A stretch of DNA of 64,000 nt from positions 87,245,846 to 87,309,845 of the forward strand of contig CM051462.1 in NCBI GenBank assembly GCA_028095005.1, given 5' to 3'. The position numbers were made by a program, and so were the translations under genes. A model generated the notes under the pieces. The model was not told the DNA's origin, searched no databases, and saw nothing but the letters and a program-made list of their open reading frames with translations. This document shows positions 10,449 through 21,193 of this stretch, one piece after another (position 1 is the first letter of the stretch; each line of letters starts with the position of its first letter). Origin of the DNA: Rhynchospora pubera. Taxonomy: Eukaryota; Streptophyta; Magnoliopsida; Poales; Cyperaceae.

Positions 10449-11318
10449 TGTGTATCGTTGGAGATGATTGTGGGGATTTTTTGTGGAACAATTGAATGTG
10501 GTCATTCCAATAACTATTAGTCGATTTTTATTATTAATTTGATCCATGCCCACAAATTTACGTACAACTACTCTTTTGACAAATGCACACGTTCTATACA
10601 TAAATACATAATTTCTCTAATTGTTCCCACTTCCGAGTGAGTTCCACCCCATTCTTAGGCCATGCGAGTCCTACTGCATAGTATAAATTTTGAACGGTGG
10701 ATCGGTGGAATTAAGGTGGCGAGCATTAGACTAGGCATGTCAAACCTCTCTGTAAGGCAATTGATTAATAAATGAAATTGAACTTAAAATAAGCATTTCT
10801 AAAAGAATTGGAAATGCAAAGACACATGTCAGGTACTTTGAATTATCAAGAGAGAAACATAAAACTTTCCAAGTAACATCAAATGATAATGGTGATGATT
10901 TTCTCAAATTATACCTTCTACTTGTACTTTAATTTAAGTTAAGTCCAGTTCATTATTCTCACAATCACAAGTTTTAACCTCTGAGAATCTCTCTTTGCAA
11001 ATGTACATAAATTTATGTTTGCATATTTATCGTAGTAATATATAAACAATCTGCATGCTTTAATTAATTAATTTTGTGATTGTATGTAATAGTTCTATTT
11101 TTATATTTCAAAACTGCTATTATCATGGTGACGTTAAAAACCAATTGCAATGATAACATGCTTCAAATTTGAAATAACATTTTATTTTTCCATCTTGATT
11201 TGTAGACATGTTGCGGCAGAGCCGCAATTGAAGGATCTAGTGATTCTCTCTATTCTGAATAGAGGTGCAATCACAACCCGTTTCAACCGTCACTTACAGT
11301 TTGTTTTCAATCGAAGCA
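10449..11318. other. No gene seen
   Basis: The stretch is AT-rich and has no recognisable motif. Near 11209 a possible splice acceptor (TTGATTTGTAG) precedes a frame that stays open to about 11422. That frame has no recognised product. Confidence 0.4.
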
Positions 11319-11408
11319 TAAATATGATTCCAGTAAAAGATTTAGATGCTATATTACAAGCAGTAAATATGATTCCAGTAAAAGATTTAGATGCTATATT
11401 ACAAGCAA
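11319..11408 (+). repeat. 45-bp in-frame tandem duplication
   Basis: Two nearly identical 45-bp units (11319-11363 and 11364-11408) each encode NMIPVKDLDAILQA in a frame that reads through from about 11209 to a stop at 11422. Because 45 is divisible by three, the frame is kept. The surrounding peptide is not recognised, so this could be a gene fragment or chance. Confidence 0.75.
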
Positions 11409-11446
11409 ACCTAACTCCATAAATGACTATATTACTCTTGTATTTA

Positions 11447-11941
11447 GGGTTGCAAACACAACAAAATGATCACGAAACAATCCATTTTCGTTGATCGTTT
11501 CGTTTTTGATACAAAATAAAAATTAATTTGTGCCAACCATTTAGTTCAAACGATGATCAAAACGATCAATTAACTGAATACTGACAATTAATTTTTATAT
11601 ATGTTTTCTTATTTCGAAACCATCAAATATGTAATTAATTGTGTTCGATTTGCTGCATTTACCATTAAGTTTTTTTATATATAAATATATATTTCTATTT
11701 CGCATGCATAATTGACTGATTTCATACTGTAATATTCCCGATTCATCAAAATTTATTTATAAATACTTAAAAAATACATCAAACGTACATAAAAAATGGT
11801 CATAAAACAGTTAAACGAAAATAATCGAAACAAAAGAGGTCAGTTTCGTTTTACAAATGAAACAAAAAATTGTTTCATTAACTGTTTCAAAGGGAATGAA
11901 ATAAAACAATCAACTATTAAACGGAGTTGCGTTTGCAACCA
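11447..11941. mobile_element. Element with short TIR and repeated AAACGATC-type motifs
   Basis: GGTTGCAAAC at 11448-11457 and its inverse GTTTGCAACC at 11931-11940 bound the segment. The interior near both ends is built from degenerate GAAACGAT/GTTTCGTT words in both orientations. No clear target duplication was found. A similar motif style is seen at 54918-55195. Confidence 0.45.
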
Positions 11942-11980
11942 TTCCAAAACGCAATCTTCTGTATACTCTCTACGGTCTAT

Positions 11981-12198
11981 ATCGGATCTTCTATGGAAGT
12001 TTTTTATACTCTTCCGTGCAAAAATTTAATATATATATCTCTCGTAACTTGACACATAAAAAGCTACACAAGATCTATATAGAAAATAGATCGGATCTTC
12101 TATGGAAGTTTTTTATACTCTTCCGTGCAAAAATTTAATATAAATATCTCTTGTAACTTGACACAAAAAATGTTACACAGGATCTATATCGAAAATAG
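11981..12198. repeat. 109-bp tandem duplication
   Basis: Two adjacent copies with a period of 109 bp (11981-12089 and 12090-12198) both begin ATCGGATCTTCTATGGAAGT and contain CTTCCGTGCAAAAATTTAAT. They differ by only a handful of substitutions and a 1-bp indel, so the duplication is recent. Confidence 0.85.
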
Positions 12199-15100
12199 GT
12201 GAAACAAAAGATATTCCCCATGCGAGTAGTTATTGGATCGTTTATAGCGGCTTTGCATTTTTTTTTTCTCTATGTAACAAGTGTTCATACAAGTACAACT
12301 ATATATTTTGACTCTCAATTTATACCTTGTGAGTTTGGTAAATACAAAGTTAGTAGGGTTGGTTGTGTAAAGTTAGTATTTTTTGGAGTTAGAGGGATAG
12401 AATGGTGAAAGTAGTGATTGGATAAAATTAGTGTTAGCCTAAGGCCCTAAGTTTAGTTTGTACAACCATCCAACCCTGTTTTGTGATCCACGTGCATATC
12501 GTTTTCATTTTTGCTCCACTGCTAAATTGAAGGGACATCCATCGTTGCACCATCTGACCCATATTTTGCATAACCTCCACTAATCACATATGGCCAATGT
12601 GGGACTAATTAAGCACAACGGGCATATTCTTTTTAACCCCATTTATTCAATTATAGGGAAAAAATAGAACATTTTTATTATTTTACTCCCTCTCTAAATT
12701 TATTTTGGGATAAAATATTAGACACATGCTAAAAAGAATATATTGATTCTGATAATATTATTTTTTTATAAAATTTAGAAAAATATTAGTTAGATATTTG
12801 GTTGTTTGAAAACATTCCTAAATTCAACTTCACGTTAATATGCATATATAGTGTGCTGTCAGATTTTAATAAATTCAATGATATCCATTTTCTTAATTTT
12901 CAGCGTTTAATACATTGTTTAACATATTAAAACTGCCATAAATTTGCAATTTAGCTTTTTCATTTTGTGAGAGTTTTTATAAATTTATTTTTGCTAAAAT
13001 TTTATGAATGTTCTAATGGTTCAATTATTTTCTATATTTTCAGTGTTAAAAGATATTTTATATAGTTTTTTAGATCGAATTCTATTTTATTAATAAAATA
13101 TTTTATAAAATTCAAACCATTAAAATGCAAAATATTATTCAAAACATTAATTTTTTTTACATTTTGGTGGCATAAATTTAGAAAATATTTTCTATAATTT
13201 GTTTATTTATTTTTAATTTATTGTTGCATTTCATAAATTTCGTTATTTTGGTAAAAAAATGTAATATATATAGAGTAATGCTATGGTTCATCATGACGCT
13301 TACACTTGTTTGTGCATCATGATTTTATTTGTGATATTTTTTACGGTAATACAAACTTAAACATTTTTATGTTCTCCATACAACTTATTTCTTATTATAT
13401 AATTCCTTTTATTCGTATAGTTTTTTGATATATTGATGAAAATTACTTGTGAACAATTTGTCGTATACAATGTTTTTTTACAAAATATTATTTTATTATT
13501 TTAATGTCTTCTTCATTAGATGTTTTTTTTTTCCTCTGAACAATATAACTAGAAAGAATGACTATTGAACTAAATTAAGCGAACCGAAGCAGTTAGAAAA
13601 GTCAAGATGCTTTGTAATATAAATTCGTAGGCATATAATTTGGGAAATAAAAATATTATATATCTATCTTATACTGGTTGCATAGAAAATTCTTAATCTT
13701 TTGAAGAATTAATTGAATTGATGTAATAATTATTTTCTGACTAAATAATTAAGGATGCGTTCCGCTGTTACGTAGTTTGGAAAATTGGTTGATTAAGAAT
13801 TTTCTTTAGAGGATCTAATTCTAATTTTCTTGTCAACGCGCTGGTGTATATGACACAATGCACGCTATAGAAAGGAATAGGAAACATATATTCTCGATTT
13901 TTGTTTGGTAGAACCTTGGACTTGTTCCTCAACGTCTCCAACTTGTAATTAATTCAAAGATGTTAACTGCAATATTTAATTAACAATTTAAAAGTCAAGG
14001 TTTCAATTTTGAAGTTACACAATACTTTATATCTTGGCTGTATATATAGTTCACCTGTAACTTTCGTGCAATTGATGTTAAATTTAAAATGTTTGTTAGT
14101 CTCTTTCATTAGTGAATGTACGGGTGAAAAAAATTTCTCCACTGATATTTGAGTAGCAGCGTACTTTCCGTTTACTATAGATGCGGTAGCAATATCAGAC
14201 CCGACTCGACGTAAAATATTGGGAAAAAAGATCCAAATAAACCTAGGTACTCGATATAAATTGATCTGACTCGACTGGTGATCCATGCAAATTTAAAATT
14301 TATCAATACTTTCTTGACATTTTAGAGTGATAAAATTTGACTCAAGAATCAAGATCAAAATAATTCGTCCGAAATAATAAAAAAATTAGGATGATTCACA
14401 ATCCGATCCGTTCCGACACAATATCCGACCCGGCATCTCTGACAATTTTCTGAATGGCTTCAAGTCCCCTTCGCGCTGAGTAATGAAGTGACCCAATAAT
14501 TGATTTTCAATTTCTCATGCATCATTGTAGTTGTTTTCTATAATTAATCTGGTAAATATCTGTGTGCTGAACGCAGTAAACGGCATATATAAGAAACGCA
14601 AGCTGTAGTAACACTTATAAGACTTCATATCAGACTGGTAGTCTCTGTTGAGCGTTTCTATAGAAAAATAAAGATTATAAACCAGAATGTTTAGTAGGTA
14701 AAGAAAACAATTACTTTATTGGAACTTATAACGTATATTGATAAATTGATAATGACTAGGCAAGTAGGCATTAACTAATATTTGCATTTCTTCGATTGAA
14801 CCGGTCGAAACCTTATGCAAAAGATGCACATACAATATAATAAAAGTTTGTGCTGATTTTATCATTACAAATATATATAAAACGAGATTACTTTTTTTTT
14901 TTGAAGCAAATAAAACGAGATTACTTCTGAAGCTCTTTCAAAATGTTTTGATTTGCCAAGGTACAAAGAAATTTAAAATAATGCAACCCTTTTGTCTTCC
15001 CTATATATATTGTTTCATGCGACGGATCATAAAATTTATTTTACTATTGAAAAGGCTTTTAGTTTAAAATAAATAATATATTTCTGTCAGTATTAATTTT

Positions 15101-15769
15101 GTTGGATATGAAATTATAATAAAATTATTATATTCTTAATGCATGTATATAATTTCCTTTAGACTAGATTTGTAATGTATTATTTTTATAAAATATAAAT
15201 GCTAGTTAAAATGCATAAAAATAAGAATTAATTAAAAAAATATTTAAATAGAAAATAATATTCTTAAGATTATTTAAGTTAAGAACTTTCGATGGATTAA
15301 ACCTCCTGATTGACCTGGATATTTTTAATTCCTTTTTGACATTTCGTAATTGATTAGGAGGAAGTTGCGTATATGATGATCTAATGAAACTCCTTCCAAT
15401 ACCGGCCCCGCCAAGGGAAAAAAAAAGAAAGAAAGAATCGTTAAGCAAAAATATTTACTGTAAGCTACAATTATTATTCAAATAAATTACTTCTCATCTA
15501 TGGTAACATATATTTGCGAGAAATTGGCAATTTCAGAATTAGTTGAGTCGAATGATAAAATTGATAAAGTTTTCTCGAGAAAAGCAATCAAGGTTTGACA
15601 CTTTGACTGCCTGCTTTCACTAAAGCAAAATGAGTAAAGCATAGCATCAAAAAAAGAATTAGAAGCATCAATTATAATCCAAAACAAGCTTCTAATCCAA
15701 AAAAATAAAAGAGAAAGTGAGATAATCACCAAAACAAACAAAGCCTAGGAACAACAATTAAAGCCTGCA
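12199..15769. other. Intergenic, no gene seen
   Basis: This long AT-rich stretch has no recognisable gene. A small poly(A) insertion lies at 14877-14926. Near 14180-14450 there are several CCGACTCGAC/CCGACCC words resembling the motif-rich repeats elsewhere in the window, but no boundaries can be set. Confidence 0.5.
14877..14926 (-). mobile_element. Ultra-short poly(A) insertion (minus orientation)
   Basis: A perfect 17-bp direct repeat ATAAAACGAGATTACTT (14877-14893 and 14910-14926) flanks 16 bp that read TTGCTTC plus A run on the minus strand. The structure matches the insertions at 8118 and 57532. Confidence 0.6.
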
Positions 15770-16127
15770 TCAATCTAGAAGATTTTCATCAGAGTCATAA
15801 TCACTATCAAGCTCATGAAGACTCTGAACCTGCTCATCCGGGAGAATCTCAATGCTGCCATTATCTCCTGCCTCAGCCCTCAGGGATGCTAATAGGATCC
15901 CCAAAATAATATCTAATGAATCTTTCCTAATCAGCCTGCTTGCCTTGTGAAGAGTTTAGCATTGGGATTTGGGAGAGAGGGCTTGACCTCCTCTCTGCAG
16001 CTTGAGTAGCAGGTTGAGAAGTTCCCTTGTTTAGCTCCAAAGACCAGCTGGCTCTGGATTTTGCTCTTGTGTTTAGACTTGGAGAGAGTCCAGCAAAGGA
16101 TAGGGTTGCCTGAGATTGGTGAGCCAT
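15770..16127 (-). pseudogene. Frame-broken gene of unknown function with acidic C-terminus
   Basis: From an ATG at 16127 a frame of 66 codons (starting MAHQSQATLSFAGLSPSL, rich in Ser/Ala/Arg) stops at about 15927. In the +1 frame an open stretch overlaps the stop and continues KASRLIRKDSLDIILGILLA and then an acidic tail ending DSDYDSDENLLD, stopping at 15770. The higher GC content, the balanced codons and the way the second frame takes over exactly where the first ends suggest one protein of about 115-120 residues with a single frameshift, or an unusual short intron. I do not recognise the family. The ATG context is preceded by a C-rich leader. It may be a pseudogene or a sequencing indel. 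Confidence 0.45.
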
Positions 16128-16261
16128 TTAGGAGGGAATTGGGGACTGTTGCAGCAGGAGGAATGGGTGCAGAATATTGTTAAGTAAAAAAGTCATAGAA
16201 TCGAACTGCATTTATTTGATTTTAGCAGGCCGGTCTAGTACACATGTTCAAATCAAAATTT

Positions 16262-16345
16262 TTTTTAAGATAAGATGTCAATTTTTTTTAAGATAAGACG
16301 GGGTCAAACCCGGCCACCAACGGTTGTGAGATTTTAACTCATTAT
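16262..16345 (-). mobile_element. SINE-like 3' remnant
   Basis: On the minus strand a B-box-like GGGTTTGACCCC is followed by GTCTTATCTT and an A run, and TTATCTT plus the A run is repeated after TTGACA. A tRNA-like box followed by a short poly(A) is the layout of a plant SINE end. The 5' limit and target duplication are not visible. Confidence 0.3.
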
Positions 16346-16791
16346 ATTCAAATCAATTATTTTTAACCATCGATCGAATCAGTTTGTGAGATTTCCTTCT
16401 TTTGCTTGTATTCTACCTTAACATTTCCGTTGATGCTGGTAGAGAGGGTTACCTTAATTTATACTGAGACCGGAGTATATTAACTATTTTAGGCTTAATA
16501 CAAAATGCCTGAAAAAAAATAATATTTCATAATTCGTATACTTCAGTTTTAAGTAATTACACTAAAGGAAAGCTCTTCAATTATTTTTAAAATTGGAATA
16601 TTGGAAAGCTAGTTACAGGAAATTTTATTATAAAATTTCAATACTCACATTTTCGTTTGTTTAACCTAATTAGAACATAAATCAGAACTATTTAACAAAA
16701 GAATTGGCCTAAATATAAAACGATAAAAAAACATAGATGCATGAAAAACAAACGTGCACTTAGTTATGGCATGGCTTTCAACATGAAAGGC

Positions 16792-17685
16792 CTATGTTCT
16801 AATCCTATCCTTCATGTTAAAATATTTGAGCGTGTTCAGCCACCTTGTTGTCTCTTTGAGCTGATGCACCGCGATTGTTCCAGGAATAAAATCCCCTAAT
16901 TCTGGTCCCTTGTAATCATACATCGCCGGGATCATATTATACCTATTCCTCGCCTTATTTCCCATGTTAAGCCACTTACCTGTTAGCATATCCTCTGGCC
17001 CCACTGGCTCGCTCCTCGTTATCTCTGACTCGGCAATCCATTCAATCAAATCCCATGATAGCAAGTAGCCCATCCCTAACATGAACTGCGGGCTGTCCTT
17101 TTCGTTGAAAGGGAATCCTGCACCATAGTACATGTCATGCCTGGATTTATCTTCTAAGGACTTGATTAGGTTGTTGAGGATGAAGTATGTGTCATCATCA
17201 CTTTTTGTTGCATAATCGTATTTATCTTCCCCCGTGAATAATATGGGGAGGCTTGAGAAGTATGTGTATGTTTTGCCAGAGTTCATGCTCTCGGTGCAAT
17301 TCAATATGATAATGTCATCATATTGCATCATCTCAAGAGAGACTAGGGTAATTTCATCTTCCTTTGTGACATTACAGAGTATAAAACGGATGTCCACATG
17401 AGCACCGGTGATTTGTTGGTTCGAGTAAGCAAGGCGGATTAGGCTTCGCCGTTCAAACCGGCTTGGAAGTGTAAGTATACCCATAAGAAGCCGAAAGGTT
17501 GGCTTTGGTGGAGTAAGTTCTCTAGGCTCGGTAAACTTAACTGGTTGGCATGAGCCTAATGCTGGTATAAGGTAAAGATGGACACTAGGGTTAGAGAAGA
17601 GGCATATTAGGGGTAGAATCAGGAGAAGGAGAAGCAAGAGGTGAAGGTAAGAGGGGGACCTTGTTTGGGAGGAAGAGTGCTTCAT
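16792..17685 (-). CDS. Beta-1,3-galactosyltransferase-like protein (GT31 family)
   Basis: This is an uninterrupted 297-residue frame. Residues 13-31 form a leucine-rich hydrophobic anchor after a short basic tail, giving a type II membrane topology typical of Golgi glycosyltransferases. The catalytic part contains RRSLIRLAY (80-87), a VDIRFILC strand (97-104), YDDIIILNCTESMNSGKTY (122-140), KYDYATKSDDDTYF (155-168) with the acidic DDD at 163-165 expected to bind the Mn-UDP-sugar, and a later GPEDMLTGKW (229-238). This order matches the Galactosyl_T domain of GT31. Such enzymes transfer galactose from UDP-galactose to glycans such as arabinogalactan chains; the acceptor cannot be told from sequence. 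It is short compared with plant GT31 proteins that carry an extra lectin or DUF4094 domain, and it appears intronless. No close neighbour gene is seen. Confidence 0.9.
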   Translation of the reverse strand: MKHSSSQTRSPSYLHLLLLLLLILPLICLFSNPSVHLYLIPALGSCQPVKFTEPRELTPPKPTFRLLMGILTLPSRFERRSLIRLAYSNQQITGAHVDIRFILCNVTKEDEITLVSLEMMQYDDIIILNCTESMNSGKTYTYFSSLPILFTGEDKYDYATKSDDDTYFILNNLIKSLEDKSRHDMYYGAGFPFNEKDSPQFMLGMGYLLSWDLIEWIAESEITRSEPVGPEDMLTGKWLNMGNKARNRYNMIPAMYDYKGPELGDFIPGTIAVHQLKETTRWLNTLKYFNMKDRIRT

Positions 17686-18171
17686 ATTTTGTTTACTTTT
17701 CCTCTAATGCTTCTGGATACAATGAAGAAGCGACTAGTACGCTTTTTATGAGGTGTAAGTTCCTACCAGGTATGCAGAATTGACCAAGTGTAATTAATTT
17801 CGTGGGCATAGTTCATTGTTCGTATTTAGAAGGAAGTGACATCATCTGGAACATTACGGAGTAAATTATTAATTATTAAGAGATTCTATACAAATCAGAG
17901 GTAGTTGGAGAATTGCCAGTTGATTATACAAATAGTTGATGTCTTTTTCGGCAGTATAATCCGGAAGTTGAGTATCGTGTACAATTCGATCCTTTTCCAC
18001 TTGGTTTTGTTTTCTTGAGCAGGCCCTGTTGCACAGCCCAATTTTCTTCTTCCCAAGCCCACGGTCAATCAGTCTAATTAACCAAAAAAATTTAAAATAA
18101 TATTAAAATATTATTAAATTTTTGAAAATATTACTGAAATAATCAGACTTTTAACAATATATTCGTAATAT
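17686..18171. other. Upstream region of the GT31 gene
   Basis: This is non-coding sequence 5' to the minus-strand GT31 gene. A CTCATAAAAAG stretch about 50 bp upstream of the ATG is the only weak TATA-like candidate. Confidence 0.35.
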
Positions 18172-18248
18172 CGTTCTTTAAAAAGAACGAGACTATGATC
18201 GGTCTTTGAAAGATCGATCTTACTAATATCATTCTTTCAAAGAATGAT
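18172..18248. repeat. Three consecutive short hairpins with TCTTT/AAAGA arms
   Basis: CGTTCTTTAAAAAGAACG (18172-18189), GATCGGTCTTTGAAAGATCG (about 18196-18215) and ATCATTCTTTCAAAGAATGAT (18228-18248) are near-perfect palindromes, each built on TCTTT facing AAAGA, with a similar spacing. Their stems differ in sequence, suggesting the symmetry is kept or generated locally. Confidence 0.75.
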
Positions 18249-18630
18249 ACTGGTCCTTTTTTTTTTACGTACTTCCAATATTTTATTAATATATTTTTAA
18301 TATTTTTTTCTATGTAATTTTATGCTTGTATGATTTTGTATTGTTGATATATATTTTTCTTATTAAGTTATATTAGTTATTTTTGCAATATGTTGCATAT
18401 ATTTTTCCACCGTACTTTATTTTTGAAAAAAGAGATATAATCACTGATTAGTTGACTACTAAAAACTGTACTAGGTAGTGGATCAATGGATAATCCTTGA
18501 TGCACACCTTGAGAGGCAAGGATACCAGTCATTCTCTGTGGCGCAACTCAAGGTGTCAATAAGAATCATCAAAACAAATTTTCACAATTAAAAATTAAAA
18601 AGAGAAAAAACAATGCATATATAATTTTAG

Positions 18631-18910
18631 GCGGTGTTTGGATCGTGTAAGAATAAAATTAGGATTAATTAATTTGGGTAAAAAAATATTATTTCTAAAC
18701 TAGAATTAATTATTCGGCTAAAAAATATAATTTTTAAAAGGTTAAGAACATATTTTTTTGGAGATCTAGATTGTTACTTTTAAGTAGTCCAACTTTCACA
18801 TTAAAATTTCATTCGTAAGATGTTTGAATTATCTTTTTAATCCAAATTAAAGAGTGGTCATAACAACTTCTTAATTCATATTAAGAATAAGATTCGAACA
18901 CACTAGAAAT
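18631..18910. mobile_element. Possible MITE
   Basis: GGCGGTGTTTGGATCGTGTAAG at the left resembles MITE termini of the GTTTGG type, and ATTCGAACACAC near 18890-18902 is an imperfect inverse. No clean target duplication was found. Confidence 0.35.
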
Positions 18911-20765
18911 AAAAATTTATTTCGAATGTCGGACCACTTAAATTTAGGGTCTAAATGCTATAATCCTTTACATATAGACCCTAAACATTTTATAAATTTA
19001 TATGCCGTCTGTTTCTCAACTTAATAGCCGAAATTTGTTTCAATGCAGGCTAAAAGGCAATGAAGATTTTGGAGGCCGGAAGATGAAAAATTACATGATA
19101 ATTGATAAACATTAGGTGAAAAGTGCCTACAAAAGTGGACCGACAAAATAATTGTTCGCATGAGTGTAATTTTTCAGAATTAGTATTAACAAGATAACTA
19201 TTTGACCGAATCGACTCAGATTTTGCTTTCCTAGCTAGAAAACCATTTTGCGATATCATTTAATATATTAATCCCTGCAATTCAACTCGGATCCGAAACA
19301 ACTGTGGGTAAACAGTTGTTGGAACAGTATCGGATCCTGACCGTTCAATCAGCATGCACCATCCTGATCGTCCGATCCAATGCATTTTATCCGTTCGATC
19401 CTTTTTTTCTCCAGAGACTTCGGTCCTCTCTCTCTCTTCTCCTCTTTCTCGCAGACCTTGGGCTTCTGTACGGAGATTCCCAAGACAAAGAAAAATAGTT
19501 GTTGCTGCTCTACCTTCTCCGATCACGGCGGCCTCCGATATTAGCTCGCAAAGTTCCATGGATGAATAGATCGGTCCCTCCTCTTTCATTTGAGTACCGT
19601 TTTTCTTCCTTTCTTTCTCGCTCTCTTTTTATTTTTTGTTCCTCTTGCTGTTTGTTGGTTGTTGTCTTTCGTTTCTTTTTTGTGCGCTCTTTCAGTTTCT
19701 CTGGGTTCGATTCTGTCCAGTCCAACGTCTTCTTGCAAGGGTTGCAATGCATGGATATGCCATTACAGTTCTCCTATCTTTCGATCTCCAATCTCGGTTG
19801 CTAGGGCTTGGAATCTGATGCCGATGTTGAGAAGAGAAGGAACTGTGCGTTGATTGTTACCGATTTTCTACTGGCTGAAAGGTTTTTTCTTTGTCTACTC
19901 TAATCGAGATTCAATTGTGTTTTTTAATTTTACTCCCTTTTATGCTCCCGTTTATATGAATAAGGTGCCGCTTCGTGGTCTTCGCACCATCTAGGTTTTC
20001 TTTGATCTTCAATTTTCTCTTCGATAACTTTGTACTCCATTTTTGGCCCAATTTTCACTTTTGATTTTGCCGTGGACTGATTGGTTCATAATTGTACCCA
20101 ATTATTTGTCTTTTTCCAGGAAATTCTTCCTTTATTCACAACAAACTTTATTATGCATTTTGTTAAATGAGATACATTGATACTGGTAATCTCGCACTGA
20201 TACAGTTGTATATCGCTGATATCATCCTGATTTAGCTGCAGCGGTACAGGCGACTACATCTTATGTTCCCTTTTATAATTGTGTTTCCTTCTATGTTTCT
20301 TTGCATAAGTTTAGGTAGCATGTATATTTAATCATATTTATCTCTAGATTCTGTATAGGATTGTTTTTATCTTTCCAAGTATGGTTTGATACTTTCTGTA
20401 ACCGAAGAAAATAAGAGAAAAAACTTTTGTTCTCAATTCTCTTACACAATTAATTAAATTTATCACATTTTGTTACTCGATAACAATATTTTTGTTTGTC
20501 TTTTATGCATTTATTCACCCCACGTTTCTTTGTTTGTGGAAAGATTAAATTGACTTGATCAATTTTTTAGGAACAATTAAAATGTATCAATCATTTATGC
20601 GGCCAGTGTACATTGAGAGTTTAATTTTTCTTCTCAATCATGTAAGTAGAAATGAGACATTGTTTATGCCTCTGTGTGATTAATTCAGTGTGCTTCTTTT
20701 CTTTCAACATTACTTATTTTAATTTTTTATTCTTTATCTAATATAATCCTAAATTTGCACAACAG

Positions 20766-20824
20766 CCCAAGAAAGAGAAGTTGGAGCATCTTTCTGAAGA
20801 GGTTTCAATTCTGAGCAATCACAG
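20766..20824 (+). pseudogene. Exon-like fragment in Helitron 1
   Basis: An open 59-nt stretch coding PKKEKLEHLSEEVSILSNHR sits between an acceptor (TTGCACAACAG) and a canonical donor (CACAG followed by GTAAAC). The peptide has a coiled-coil flavour. It is probably an exon carried by the Helitron. The source gene is not recognised. Confidence 0.4.
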
Positions 20825-21112
20825 GTAAACCTTAGCACAATTCTGAACTAATTTGTCTCATTTTTCCATTATAGCTGCAAATCCTTTCAACGCCGGAGTC
20901 CAGATTTCCCTTTTTCTTTCTCGATTCGCATCTCCGCTGCCTCCTTCTTTCCACTACGATTCCGCTCTCCCCCTGTAGGTACTGCTATTGCAATTCCATT
21001 CAATTGAATTCAGTTCATTTAGCAGGATTCAATTCATCACTTTCTACATGCAGATCTGACAAGCCATCTCCTCCTGAGCTCTTCTTTCTCTCACACACAT
21101 GCCAGTCGCATA

Positions 21113-21193
21113 ATGGATCGGATCTATCTCGACACTCTGGATATCTTCTCGCCTCGATTACCTCTGCCCTCCTCCGTACTTCCTCATGTTGAG
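21113..21193 (+). pseudogene. First-exon-like fragment in Helitron 1
   Basis: ATG at 21113 opens a 27-codon frame reading MDRIYLDTLDIFSPRLPLPS then SVLPHVE, ending exactly at GAG before a donor GTAACT. It follows a pyrimidine-rich leader typical of plant 5' UTRs. I do not recognise the protein. Captured exon or Helitron-specific sequence are both possible. Confidence 0.4.

Noticed and set aside
19499..19853. Overlapping open frames at the start of Helitron 1
   Set aside because: They are pyrimidine-rich leader-like sequence with frames open on both strands and no protein character.
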